NCBI GenBank assembly: GCA_002331025.1
Contig: DCYG01000045.1
Coordinates: forward strand, 94,054-132,566
DNA from: Firmicutes bacterium UBA2116
GTDB lineage: Bacteria; Bacillota; Clostridia; Tissierellales; Sedimentibacteraceae
DNA: 38,513 nucleotides
Reading direction: 5' to 3'
In this document: one piece after another, positions 9,440 to 17,160 of the stretch
Position numbering within the stretch: the first letter of the stretch is position 1
How the letters are laid out: each line of letters starts with the position of its first letter
Notes under the pieces: generated by a model
Told to the model about the DNA's origin: nothing
Databases searched by the model: none
Seen by the model: the letters and a program-made list of their open reading frames with translations, nothing else
Made by a program: the position numbers and the translations under genes

Positions 9440-9474
9440 ATAGTCAATGGCAAATCTATTGACTATCCATTGGT
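9422..9474. repeat. 11-bp-period repeat with inverted copy, between the four-helix-bundle gene and pyk
   Basis: The left part reads TCAATAGCAAG, TCAATAGATAG and TCAATGG. The right part, on the minus strand, reads CCAATGGATAG and TCAATAGA, giving a 17-bp stem with about two mismatches over a 5-nt loop. It overlaps the last codons of the upstream gene and ends about 7 nt before the pyk ribosome-binding site (AAGGAGGAA). Confidence 0.8.
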
Positions 9475-9489
9475 AATAAGGAGGAATAC

Positions 9490-11247
9490 ATGAGAAAAAC
9501 AAAAATAGTATGCACCATAGGTCCTTCATCACAGGATGAAAAAATGTTCAGACAATTAGTAATGAACGGTCTGAATGTGGCAAGATTAAATTTTTCACAC
9601 GGGAGTCATGAAGAGCATCAACAAAAAATAGATGTTATCAAGAAAGTAAGACGGGATTTAGGAACTTCAACTGCTATAATGCTTGATACAAAAGGACCTG
9701 AAATACGAACAAGAGATTTTGAATTTGGTCAGGCAGAGCTGACAGAAGGACAGGAACTTGTACTTACTTCAAGAGAACTTCTTGGCAATAGGGATATAGT
9801 CAGCGTAACATACGGAAATTTTGCAAAGGATGTAAAACCGGGAGATACTGTATTAATAGATGACGGACTAATATCATTAGAGGTTATAGAAATAATAAAT
9901 GAAACCGATCTGAAATGTATTGTAAAAAACGGAGGTATAATTAAAAACAAAAAAGGTGTAAATGTACCTAACGTTCAAATAAATTTACCTGCTATGACAG
10001 AAAGAGATATTGATGACATTAAGTTTGGCATAAAAAACGATGTGGATTATATTGCCGCTTCATTTATCAGAAAAGCCGATGATGTTATATCAATAAGAAG
10101 AATTTTAGAAGAAGAAAATGCGGATCATATAATGATTATTTCAAAAATAGAGAACAGGCAAGGTGTTGAAAATATAGATGAAATAATCGAAGTGTCAGAT
10201 GGAATAATGGTTGCAAGGGGAGACTTGGGAGTTGAAATACCTGCCGAGGAAGTGCCTCTTGTGCAAAAGACATTGATTAGTAAGTGCAATGATGCGGGAA
10301 AACCGGTTATTACAGCAACGCAAATGCTTGACTCAATGATGAGAAATCCGAGACCTACGAGAGCTGAGGTTTCAGACGTTGCAACTGCCATATTTGAAGG
10401 CTCGGATGCCATAATGCTGTCAGGAGAGACTGCTTCCGGATGCTATCCTTTAGAGGCGGTAATGACTATGTCAAGAATAGCGGTAATGATAGAAAACTCT
10501 TTGGATTATAAGGAAATTTTACAAAATAAAAATGTTAAATTTGAAAACGGCATAACGGATTCAATAAGCTATGCTACATGCAGGACATGTTTGGATTTAA
10601 ATGCTTCGGCAATTATTTCCGCAACCTCGTCGGGCTATACTGCTGCAGCAGTTTCAAAATACAGACCTGTTGCACCGATTATTGCAGCCACGGAGCACGA
10701 AAGAGTAATGCGCAAGATGTCGCTGTATTGGGGTGTATATCCGATAAAAATAAGCAGAATGAATTCAACTGACGAAATTATAGATAAGTCTGTAAGCAGA
10801 GCATTGGAGTTAGAATACATCAAGAATGGTGATCTGATAGTTATTACAGCAGGTGTACCTGTAGGAATTTCCGGAAGTACAAATTTATTGAAGGTTCATA
10901 TTGTGAGTGAGCTTCTATATAAAAAGGTTGGAGTCGGAAAGGAAACAATAATAGGCAGAGCAAGAGTGGCAAAAAATGCTTCGGAATTAAAGGAAAAGTT
11001 TGAGCCCGGAGATATCATAGTAATGAATGCAACAGATAAGGATGTGGTTGATTTTATGTCTTCAGCATCAGCCATTATAGTTGAAGAAGGCGGTTTAACC
11101 TCGCATGCATTTATTGCCGGGCTTAATTTAGGCAAAGAAGTAGTTGTAGGTGCTGAAGGCTGCACATCAAAAATAAAAGACGGAGAGCTTCTCACTGTGA
11201 ACGGCAAATTAGGTGTAGTGTACAGGGGTCAAGCTCACATAATGTAA
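9490..11247 (+). CDS. pyk: Pyruvate kinase with C-terminal phosphohistidine-like domain
   Basis: This 585-residue enzyme converts phosphoenolpyruvate and ADP to pyruvate and ATP. The N terminus KTKIVCTIGPSS is diagnostic. Catalytic and metal-binding sequence includes SKIENRQG (K219, E221) and ARGDLGVEIP. After the usual allosteric domain there is an extra module of about 110 residues. It resembles the PEP-utilising swivelling domain and contains GGLTSHAFIAG. That module lacks an obvious phosphohistidine TxHG match (TSHA instead), as is usual for Bacillus-type pyruvate kinases of this length. AAGGAGGAATAC precedes the ATG. Confidence 0.97.
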   Translation: MRKTKIVCTIGPSSQDEKMFRQLVMNGLNVARLNFSHGSHEEHQQKIDVIKKVRRDLGTSTAIMLDTKGPEIRTRDFEFGQAELTEGQELVLTSRELLGNRDIVSVTYGNFAKDVKPGDTVLIDDGLISLEVIEIINETDLKCIVKNGGIIKNKKGVNVPNVQINLPAMTERDIDDIKFGIKNDVDYIAASFIRKADDVISIRRILEEENADHIMIISKIENRQGVENIDEIIEVSDGIMVARGDLGVEIPAEEVPLVQKTLISKCNDAGKPVITATQMLDSMMRNPRPTRAEVSDVATAIFEGSDAIMLSGETASGCYPLEAVMTMSRIAVMIENSLDYKEILQNKNVKFENGITDSISYATCRTCLDLNASAIISATSSGYTAAAVSKYRPVAPIIAATEHERVMRKMSLYWGVYPIKISRMNSTDEIIDKSVSRALELEYIKNGDLIVITAGVPVGISGSTNLLKVHIVSELLYKKVGVGKETIIGRARVAKNASELKEKFEPGDIIVMNATDKDVVDFMSSASAIIVEEGGLTSHAFIAGLNLGKEVVVGAEGCTSKIKDGELLTVNGKLGVVYRGQAHIM

Positions 11248-11260
11248 CAGGGGGGATAAA

Positions 11261-12385
11261 ATTATAGAAAAGAACAAAAGTATATTAAAAATATCATTAC
11301 CAATTTTATTTATAGTTTTTATTATATTGTTGATTGTATTCAGTCCGAAAACCTTCGTGTGGATAACGAATTCTTTTAAGCCTGTAATATATGCGCTTAT
11401 AATGGCTTACCTGCTGGATTCTGCGGTTAATTTTTTTGTAAGAAAGCTCAAGGTAAGGCGTTCACAGGGGATACTTCTTGCCTGCATAATTTTAATCGGT
11501 CTTTTAAGCTTCATAGTATACAAGGTAGTGCCGCAAATTGTTGACAATATAAATAACATAGTAAATTTTATAATGCATGGTAATGTCGACGTTGTTGAGA
11601 TAATTAACAATCTTAAAGGTAAAATTGACAGCAGATATATAGATTTTTTGACAGATTATATTTTACAGGCAAGTGAGTCCGTGAAAAATACAATTAATCG
11701 CCTGCTTATTGACATGTCAAATATTTTGATGAGATTTTTAAGAAATATAGGCACAAGCACATTTACGGTAATCACAAGCTTCATTATTAATATCTATATG
11801 CTTGTAGAAAAAGAAGATATTCTCGCAAGAGGCAGAAGATTTATTTATGCTTATTTTAATGAAAAAAATTCAAGAAAAATACTTACCGTGTTCGGCAAGT
11901 CAAATAAAATTTTTAAATCATTTTTAAACGGTAAGTTGTTAGACTCTGCAATAGTCGGAGTTATATGTGTTATTGCATTCTACTTATTCAAGGTTCCGTA
12001 TGCGCCGTTAATGGGTACGATTATAGGTTTTTTCAATATAATACCTTTTTTCGGACCTATAATAGGCTCCGTACCTGTAATAATCGTATCATTCTTTTTA
12101 GACCCTACAAAGGCGATTACTGCTTTGATTATAATCATAGTTATTCAGCAATTGGATGCCAATATTCTTGACCCGAGAATTGTAGGCGGAAACGTAGGGG
12201 TCAGTCCGTTTTGGATTATCACATCAGTAACGGTGGCCGGTAATTTATTCGGTATTCCGGGCATGGTGCTGGGTGTACCCGCGGTTGTACTGATTAAAAC
12301 TATAATAGAGGAATCGGTGAATCTCAGGTTAATAGAAAAGGGAATTTCCGATATAGAAAAAGAAAATATGAAAAATAAAGTTTAA
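11261..12385 (+). CDS. AI-2E family transporter, apparent non-canonical start codon
   Basis: The protein is about 374 residues with around eight membrane helices and is of the AI-2E/PerM/YdbI type. The family signature lies in the C-terminal half: GTIIGFFNIIPFFGPIIGSVP, then LDANILDPRIVGGNVG. Family members export autoinducer-2 or act as Na+/H+ antiporters; the substrate here is unknown. A strong AGGGGGG site (11249-11255) sits 5 nt before ATT at 11261 and 8 nt before ATA at 11264. No ATG, GTG or TTG occurs in frame until TTG at 11327. That TTG has no ribosome-binding site and would remove most of the first membrane helix. I therefore favour the ATT or ATA start. The gene follows pyk by 13 nt. 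Confidence 0.8.
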   Translation: MIEKNKSILKISLPILFIVFIILLIVFSPKTFVWITNSFKPVIYALIMAYLLDSAVNFFVRKLKVRRSQGILLACIILIGLLSFIVYKVVPQIVDNINNIVNFIMHGNVDVVEIINNLKGKIDSRYIDFLTDYILQASESVKNTINRLLIDMSNILMRFLRNIGTSTFTVITSFIINIYMLVEKEDILARGRRFIYAYFNEKNSRKILTVFGKSNKIFKSFLNGKLLDSAIVGVICVIAFYLFKVPYAPLMGTIIGFFNIIPFFGPIIGSVPVIIVSFFLDPTKAITALIIIIVIQQLDANILDPRIVGGNVGVSPFWIITSVTVAGNLFGIPGMVLGVPAVVLIKTIIEESVNLRLIEKGISDIEKENMKNKV

Positions 12386-12386
12386 G

Positions 12387-12452
12387 AGCAATAAAGGAGA
12401 TACTCAGAACATAGTGATATGCACTCTTCTAAGTATCTCCCTTTTTATTGCT
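12387..12452. terminator. Bidirectional terminator between convergent genes
   Basis: AGCAATAAAGGAGATACT (12387 on) pairs with AGTATCTCC followed by CTTTTTATTGCT, across a 20-30 nt loop. A-rich and T-rich flanks on both sides suit both the plus-strand transporter and the minus-strand DUF2680 gene. Confidence 0.85.
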
Positions 12453-12459
12453 TATCAGA

Positions 12460-12894
12460 TTATTGCTGCCAGTTTCTTCCCATACCTTTTTCCTGACCGA
12501 AGCCCATCATACCTCTTCCTCTGAGTCCGCATCCTGTCCCTTTGCCATATACGCCGTTACCGTCACAATATTCTTGCATTTCGAGCATGTAATTGTAATA
12601 TTTATCAGCTTCCTCCTGACTGAGAACACCTTCTTTAACCCGTTCATCTAAATAAGCTTTTTTGTTTTCAAGCATTTCCTCTCTGAATTCCGCCCATTTA
12701 TTTTCATCATAAGCAATTTCACCATATGTCTTGCCCGAATCAAATCTTTGCTCTGCTATATCTCCGGCAGATTTTCCTGTAAGATTTGAAACTATTTCCG
12801 CCGGACTGCTAAAAGTGAAAGCATATGCTGATGAGACAGCTGCAAAGGCAAATAATACCAATGCTAAAAATAAAATTTTATTTAATCTTTTCAT
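12460..12894 (-). CDS. Secreted DUF2680-type protein
   Basis: This 144-residue protein has a clear signal peptide (RLNKILFLALVLFAFAAVSSAYA). An acidic helical middle section resembles the DUF2680 family, common in Clostridia: EIAYDENKWAEFREEMLENK followed by LDERVKEGVLSQEEADKYY. The C-terminal tail is rich in Gly, Met and Arg (GRGMMGFGQEKGMGRNWQQ). The function is unknown. GGAGG precedes the ATG. It is divergent from a two-component system whose sensor loop carries a similar Gly/Met/Arg/His-rich stretch. Regulation by that system, possibly in response to metal or envelope stress, is plausible but inferred. Confidence 0.7.
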   Translation of the reverse strand: MKRLNKILFLALVLFAFAAVSSAYAFTFSSPAEIVSNLTGKSAGDIAEQRFDSGKTYGEIAYDENKWAEFREEMLENKKAYLDERVKEGVLSQEEADKYYNYMLEMQEYCDGNGVYGKGTGCGLRGRGMMGFGQEKGMGRNWQQ

Positions 12895-13035
12895 TATTTT
12901 AAAAACCTCCGTTTAATTTTCTTCTGTATGTAAACTATATAATATATTTGTGACAAAACTTTGTTATTTATATAAAAAAATTATGGCTTTTAAATTTGAA
13001 ATAACATAAATTTGCCACAATTTTGTATTACCATA

Positions 13036-13044
13036 TGATATAAT
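13036..13044 (+). promoter_or_regulatory. Extended -10 promoter of the first two-component operon
   Basis: TGATATAAT provides the TGn extension and a perfect TATAAT (13039-13044). No good -35 hexamer is at 16-18 nt; the best TTGCCA lies 21 nt away. This suggests activator dependence or reliance on the extended -10. Confidence 0.55.
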
Positions 13045-13068
13045 TACGAAAACAAAAGAGGTGATCAT

Positions 13069-13764
13069 ATGGCATTAATGTTAATAGCTGATGATAACAG
13101 ACAAATAACATCCATATTAAGGGAATATGCCAAAGCTGATGGTTACACCGTAAAAGTTGCTTATAACGGAGTTGAAGCTTTAGATTTATACAATATGTAC
13201 AATCCCGATATTATTCTGCTTGACGTAATGATGCCGCAAATAGATGGTTTTGAAGTGTGCAGAGAAATTCGCAAAAAATCAAACATTCCCATTATTATGA
13301 TCACAGCCAGGGGAGAAGACTTTGAGAAAATAATGGGACTTGATATAGGAGCAGATGATTATATTGTAAAACCCTTTTCTCCGGGAGAGGTAATGGCAAG
13401 GGTAAGGGCCATTATGAGGAGAATTGACCCTGATGAAAAAAGGAATGCTCAGATACTGTCCTTTGATAATTTAAAAATAAATATGGATGATTATGTTGTT
13501 ACAATTAATAGTAAGAATGTTTCGCTTACCAAAAAGGAAATTGAAATTTTATGGACATTAGCCAACAGTAAAAATAAGGTTTTCACAAGAGACAATCTCC
13601 TTAACAATTTGTGGGGATATGATTATTTCGGGGACAGCAGAACGGTCGATTCCCATATTAAAAGGCTGCGGTCTAAGCTTGATGAATTCAAACACGAAAA
13701 TTGGGATATTAAAACTATATGGGGTGTCGGCTACAAGTTTGAGGTGAAGGAAGATGAAAAATAA
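13069..13764 (+). CDS. OmpR-family response regulator
   Basis: This 231-residue protein has an N-terminal receiver domain with acidic pocket D8/D9, phospho-acceptor D52 (LLDVMMPQ), T79 and K101. A C-terminal winged-helix DNA-binding domain follows, with the RTVDSHIKRLRSKL recognition-helix region and the family end WGVGYKFE. All key residues are present. AGAGGTGATCAT precedes the ATG. The next gene, its histidine kinase, overlaps it by 11 nt, indicating translational coupling. The stimulus is not identifiable from this protein alone. Confidence 0.95.
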   Translation: MALMLIADDNRQITSILREYAKADGYTVKVAYNGVEALDLYNMYNPDIILLDVMMPQIDGFEVCREIRKKSNIPIIMITARGEDFEKIMGLDIGADDYIVKPFSPGEVMARVRAIMRRIDPDEKRNAQILSFDNLKINMDDYVVTINSKNVSLTKKEIEILWTLANSKNKVFTRDNLLNNLWGYDYFGDSRTVDSHIKRLRSKLDEFKHENWDIKTIWGVGYKFEVKEDEK

Positions 13765-15229
13765 AATTGCGGTAAAGCTAACAGCATATTTTTCTGTAAC
13801 ACTTCTGACTTTATCTATAATTATAGGCATAGTCTTTGTCAATCTTTTTAAAAATAATGCAGTTGAAATTCATAAAAAGACTTTAGAAAACCGTGCACTT
13901 ACTATTGCTCAAACAATTTTTGAACTGACAGAAGGCACGGGTTTAAATTTTGGCAATATGATGCATGGCAGAGGAATGGGCATGATGATGCAGGGAGGTC
14001 TTGGAGTATACCTTAGAAATTTAGATGATATAGCTATGGCAGATGCATGGATTGTAGATGAAAATTTAAATTTACTGACAACCGGTACAATGTCTCATAT
14101 GCAGTATAGATATCAAGATCTGCCTGAAGATGCGGATGTGGTGGTTAAAAGCGCATTCAGTGGAAGTACAACATTTAGCGAGGGTTTCAGTCAACTGCTG
14201 AATACTTCTACCATAACTGTGGGTACTCCTATTAAAACAGGCAATATAACTATAGGAGTTTTACTTTTGCATTCTCCTGTTAAAGGGATTGAAGAAGCGG
14301 CAGAAGAAGGCTATAAAATATTGTCAATAAGTATTTTGACAGCCCTATTATTATCTTTAATATTATCTGTTGTAATGGCATTGACCTTTACAAAACCATT
14401 GAAAAAAATTAATGATACAGCTTTGCTGCTGTCTGAAGGAAATTATACAGTGAAAACAGATGTAAATCAAAAGGATGAAATAGGAGAATTAGCCGGTACA
14501 ATTGATGAATTAAGCCAAAGATTAGATACTGCCGGCCGGGAAAGTGAAAAGCTTCAAAGTCAGAGACAGGACTTTATAACCAACATTTCTCACGAGCTCA
14601 GAACTCCCGTAACGGTAATAAGAGGTTCCTTAGAGGCATTGAATGATGGAATAATTAAGGAACCGGAAGCGGTAAAGGAATATCACAAACAGATGCTTAG
14701 CGAAAGTAAAAGCTTAGAAAGACTGGTAAATGATCTGTTAGAGCTTTCAAGATTACAAAACACGGATTTCAAAATAGAAATGCAGGAAATCAACATATGT
14801 GATGTTTTGAAAGACACTGTAAAAAGTGCTTATAGTATTGCAAAAGACAAGAATATAGAAATAAAATACAGCATGGATTGTGATTTGTGTGTATTGAACG
14901 GGGATTATGGCCGCCTGAGGCAGATGTTTCTTATAGTGATTGAAAATGCGATTAAATTTTCATTGGATAACGGTAAAATTCAAGTTAATTTTGATGGAGA
15001 AAAAATAGACATAAGTGATGAAGGTATAGGAATTCATAAGGAAGATTTGCCTTATATATTTGATAGATATTATAGAGTTAAAACAGTAGAGAATAAAAAA
15101 GGTACAGGTCTTGGTCTGACTATAGCAAAACAAATTGCGTTAAGACATAATATAGATATAAAAGTCATAAGTGAACAAAACAAGGGAACAACTTTTACAT
15201 TTGAATTGCCTATTAATTTTATTAAATAA
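13754..15229 (+). CDS. Sensor histidine kinase with Met/Gly/His-rich extracellular loop
   Basis: This 491-residue membrane kinase has TM1 at about residues 7-32 and an outside domain of about 155 residues. TM2 lies near 190-215, followed by HAMP, HisKA with phospho-acceptor H280 (NISHELRTP), and a HATPase domain with N box (VIENAIKF), G1 (DEGIGIHKED) and G2 (KKGTGLGLTIAK). The outside domain contains GNMMHGRGMGMMMQGG near residues 67-82. Such Met- and His-dense stretches can bind copper or other soft metals. The loop resembles the tail of the divergent DUF2680 protein. Metal sensing is an inference. It ends at a strong terminator. Confidence 0.93.
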   Translation: MKNKIAVKLTAYFSVTLLTLSIIIGIVFVNLFKNNAVEIHKKTLENRALTIAQTIFELTEGTGLNFGNMMHGRGMGMMMQGGLGVYLRNLDDIAMADAWIVDENLNLLTTGTMSHMQYRYQDLPEDADVVVKSAFSGSTTFSEGFSQLLNTSTITVGTPIKTGNITIGVLLLHSPVKGIEEAAEEGYKILSISILTALLLSLILSVVMALTFTKPLKKINDTALLLSEGNYTVKTDVNQKDEIGELAGTIDELSQRLDTAGRESEKLQSQRQDFITNISHELRTPVTVIRGSLEALNDGIIKEPEAVKEYHKQMLSESKSLERLVNDLLELSRLQNTDFKIEMQEINICDVLKDTVKSAYSIAKDKNIEIKYSMDCDLCVLNGDYGRLRQMFLIVIENAIKFSLDNGKIQVNFDGEKIDISDEGIGIHKEDLPYIFDRYYRVKTVENKKGTGLGLTIAKQIALRHNIDIKVISEQNKGTTFTFELPINFIK

Positions 15230-15230
15230 A

Positions 15231-15254
15231 AAAACCTGCATCGGCAGGTTTTTT
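15231..15254 (+). terminator. Intrinsic terminator of the two-component operon
   Basis: AACCTGC (15233-15239), loop ATCG, GCAGGTT (15244-15250), then T. The A-rich left flank could also let it work weakly on the minus strand. Confidence 0.92.
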
Positions 15255-15270
15255 GTTGTTGCACTTCCGG

Positions 15271-15315
15271 TATAAGTGACTGACACCAAATTAAAAATTT
15301 GGGTCATCTGCTTAT
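15271..15315. repeat. 45-bp palindromic repeat, copy 1
   Basis: The core is TGACTGACACCAAATT then AATTTGGGTCA, with outer edges TATAAG and GCTTAT. Read on the minus strand it begins with TAAGCAGATGACCC. That TAA (15312-15314) is the stop codon of the cysteine-rich gene. It lies directly after the terminator of the plus-strand operon, between convergent genes. Confidence 0.8.
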
Positions 15316-16277
15316 TCTTCCATAGATTGAGCTCTTGGCCTGCATCCGCCGCCTCCACCTGTTCCGCCAACAGAGTTTTCATCAATCTGTCTTGGGAACA
15401 ATCTTGGGAATGTCTGGCAGAGACTAGTTTGTTCAGGAGATATCTCTGTAAAGCCGGTGCTTAGAACACACAATTGAACCGGAACAACTATTTTCTTCTC
15501 GCAGGAAATACATAATGAAATTATTAGGTTAACTGATAATTCACCTGTTCTTGGATCGAGAGTAAAGTCTCTTTGAATACTGTTAGTAGCAAGTCTAACC
15601 ACGCAATCTAGGTTGCAGAATTCGGTAAATCTCGGTAAGAATGCCGTATCAAATACTGATGGAACACAAATTTCAAAGAAGTTAGTTAATATTAATGGAT
15701 TGCATCTGTCTGCTATTTCAACCATTGCCGATAATGTAATTATACTTTCATTATCAGAATTGCACGGTGTTACAACCAAATCCATTTCTATTTCTATACA
15801 TCCTGAAACTTCTACATTTTGTGTGCCGAATACAGGAGTTCCGCGATCTTCATCATCACATAATTCTGTATCAACCCAAATTAATTTTTCGCTTAATGTA
15901 CCGTCCGGTCCAACTACCTTGTAGTCGCAGCCGTCTTCTTTTTTAACAAATTGTCCGCCGGATATTGTTGTATCCGGGTTAATTCTTAAGTTGCAGTCAT
16001 CATTAATGTTATCAGGATTGAAGAATTTTCTGCATCTGATATCAGCTATTCTTATAATGTTGACTCCGCATCCTAAATTAGGTTCAAAACAAGTGTTAGG
16101 AGCTGTTTTTAATCCTTGCAGGTTAAACAATACAGCATCATAAACTTTTTGTACGTAAATTGGTTCAGTTACTACGTTTCTTAAAGTACCATCCCAATCG
16201 CATCCGGATTGACCGACACAGCATCTTTCTGCTATGCCGCCTGTTCCTAGCACATCATTTTTATTTGAGCATCTCAT
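15312..16277 (-). CDS. Cysteine-rich protein, possibly a spore coat or exosporium component
   Basis: This 321-residue soluble protein has no signal peptide or membrane helix. It has 21 cysteines spread along its length, including CC at 19-20 and CxxxC and CxxC pairs, so it could be heavily cross-linked. A C-terminal Gly run (GGTGGGGG) is followed by a single Cys. The sequence looks like repeated beta-strand segments (VVTPCN..., ISLCISCEKKIVVPVQLCV). I do not recognise a named family with certainty. Cys-rich, signal-less proteins of this kind are often spore coat or exosporium proteins in Clostridia. GGGAGG precedes the ATG. The stop codon lies inside a palindromic repeat. Confidence 0.6.
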   Translation of the reverse strand: MRCSNKNDVLGTGGIAERCCVGQSGCDWDGTLRNVVTEPIYVQKVYDAVLFNLQGLKTAPNTCFEPNLGCGVNIIRIADIRCRKFFNPDNINDDCNLRINPDTTISGGQFVKKEDGCDYKVVGPDGTLSEKLIWVDTELCDDEDRGTPVFGTQNVEVSGCIEIEMDLVVTPCNSDNESIITLSAMVEIADRCNPLILTNFFEICVPSVFDTAFLPRFTEFCNLDCVVRLATNSIQRDFTLDPRTGELSVNLIISLCISCEKKIVVPVQLCVLSTGFTEISPEQTSLCQTFPRLFPRQIDENSVGGTGGGGGCRPRAQSMEE

Positions 16278-16390
16278 GCTTATATAACCTCCCTATTTCT
16301 ATAACTTACTTTAATATATTCGTATATGCAATACTTGTTACAACTGCATATATTAAAAAAACATTTTGTTTTTATAACTCTTTAATATCC

Positions 16391-16419
16391 TTGAATTTAT
16401 TTATATATTAGTGTAAAGT
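16391..16419 (+). promoter_or_regulatory. Probable promoter of ppiB
   Basis: TTGAAT at 16391-16396, a 17-nt spacer and TAAAGT at 16414-16419. The transcript would include the structured leader at 16448-16502. An alternative TATAGT at 16419-16424 has a poor spacer. Confidence 0.45.
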
Positions 16420-16447
16420 ATAGTAGATAAAAACATTACATAAGGAA

Positions 16448-16502
16448 GGGCGACATATCTTTCACAGGGTGAATCCCTGTGGGATAGGAGAAAGTCCCCG
16501 TC
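16448..16502 (+). promoter_or_regulatory. Structured mRNA leader upstream of ppiB
   Basis: Nested complementary segments are visible. CACAGGG (16463-16469), loop TGAAT and CCCTGTG (16475-16481) form a perfect apical stem. CTTT (16459-16462) pairs with AAAG (16491-16494). GGG (16448-16450) pairs with CCC (16497-16499), with GAC/GTC adjacent. An asymmetric purine-rich internal segment (GGATAGGAG) remains. The structure ends a few nt before the AAGGAGG ribosome-binding site. No T run follows, so it is not a simple terminator. It matches no riboswitch class I recognise. Confidence 0.45.
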
Positions 16503-16515
16503 AGAAGGAGGATAT

Positions 16516-17034
16516 ATGAAATTACCAATAGCAACATTTGAATTTGAAAACGGAGATATAATAAAGGCAGAGCTTTATCCTGAAATTGCTCCTAATACGG
16601 TGAGAAATTTTATTTCGTTAATTAATAAAAATTATTATGACGGGTTAATATTTCACAGAGTTATCAATGGGTTTATGATTCAGGGAGGAGACCCTGACGG
16701 AACAGGAACAGGCGGACCCGGTTATTCCATAAAGGGAGAGTTTACATCCAATGGATTTAAAAATGACTTGAAGCATGATGCAGGTGTTCTTTCAATGGCG
16801 AGAGCCATGAATCCCAACTCGGCAGGATCACAATTTTTCATAATGCATAAAAAATCTCCGCACTTAGACGGTCAATATGCTTCCTTCGGTAAAGTTATTG
16901 AAGGACTTGATATAGTAGATAAAATTGCCAATACAGAAACAGATTACAGAGACAAACCCGTTAATGAGGTTAAATTAAAAAAAGTAACAGTAGACACTTT
17001 CGGCGAAACCTACGCAGACCCTCAGAAACAATAG
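16516..17034 (+). CDS. ppiB: Cyclophilin-type peptidyl-prolyl cis-trans isomerase
   Basis: This 172-residue cytoplasmic cyclophilin has no signal peptide. Active-site residues are present: H47/R48 in FHRVI, the Q56-containing MIQGGDP, and the GSQFFI and DGQYASFGKV motifs. It catalyses cis-trans isomerisation of prolyl bonds in protein folding. The length is normal for bacterial PpiB. AGAAGGAGG precedes the ATG. It is monocistronic and sits behind a structured leader. An 11-bp-period repeat array starts right at its stop codon. Confidence 0.95.
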   Translation: MKLPIATFEFENGDIIKAELYPEIAPNTVRNFISLINKNYYDGLIFHRVINGFMIQGGDPDGTGTGGPGYSIKGEFTSNGFKNDLKHDAGVLSMARAMNPNSAGSQFFIMHKKSPHLDGQYASFGKVIEGLDIVDKIANTETDYRDKPVNEVKLKKVTVDTFGETYADPQKQ

Positions 17035-17036
17035 AC

Positions 17037-17160
17037 TAGCGATGGATAGGCAATGGATTAGCGATGGACAGGCAATAGAAAAAGAGCACTGAAAAGTGCT
17101 CTTAAATCTATCGTTAGTCAATCGCTAATCAACTGCCCATCAACTGCTCATCCATTGCCT
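17037..17160. repeat. Inverted pair of 11-bp-period arrays around a terminator hairpin
   Basis: The left arm reads GCGATGGATAG, GCAATGGATTA, GCGATGGACAG and GCAATAG at an exact 11-nt period. The right arm (17104-17160), on the minus strand, reads GCAATGGATGA, GCAGTTGATGG, GCAGTTGATTA and GCGATTGACTA. The arms enclose a GAAA-loop hairpin. The array fills the whole gap between ppiB and the convergent LUD gene and reaches the latter's stop codon. Confidence 0.85.
17082..17103 (-). terminator. Intrinsic terminator inside the repeat pair
   Basis: AAGAGCACT (17082-17090), loop GAAA and AGTGCTCTT (17095-17103) form a perfect 9-bp stem. On the minus strand it is followed by a T run, so it best serves the LUD gene. 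On the plus strand the downstream T run is missing. Confidence 0.75.

Noticed and set aside
7908..9474. CRISPR array
   Set aside because: The repeats are 11 nt long, contiguous and without spacers, and no cas genes are near.
12947..12964. Paired TTTGT direct repeats as response-regulator binding sites
   Set aside because: The spacing is 13 nt rather than 10-11, and the AT-rich context makes chance likely.
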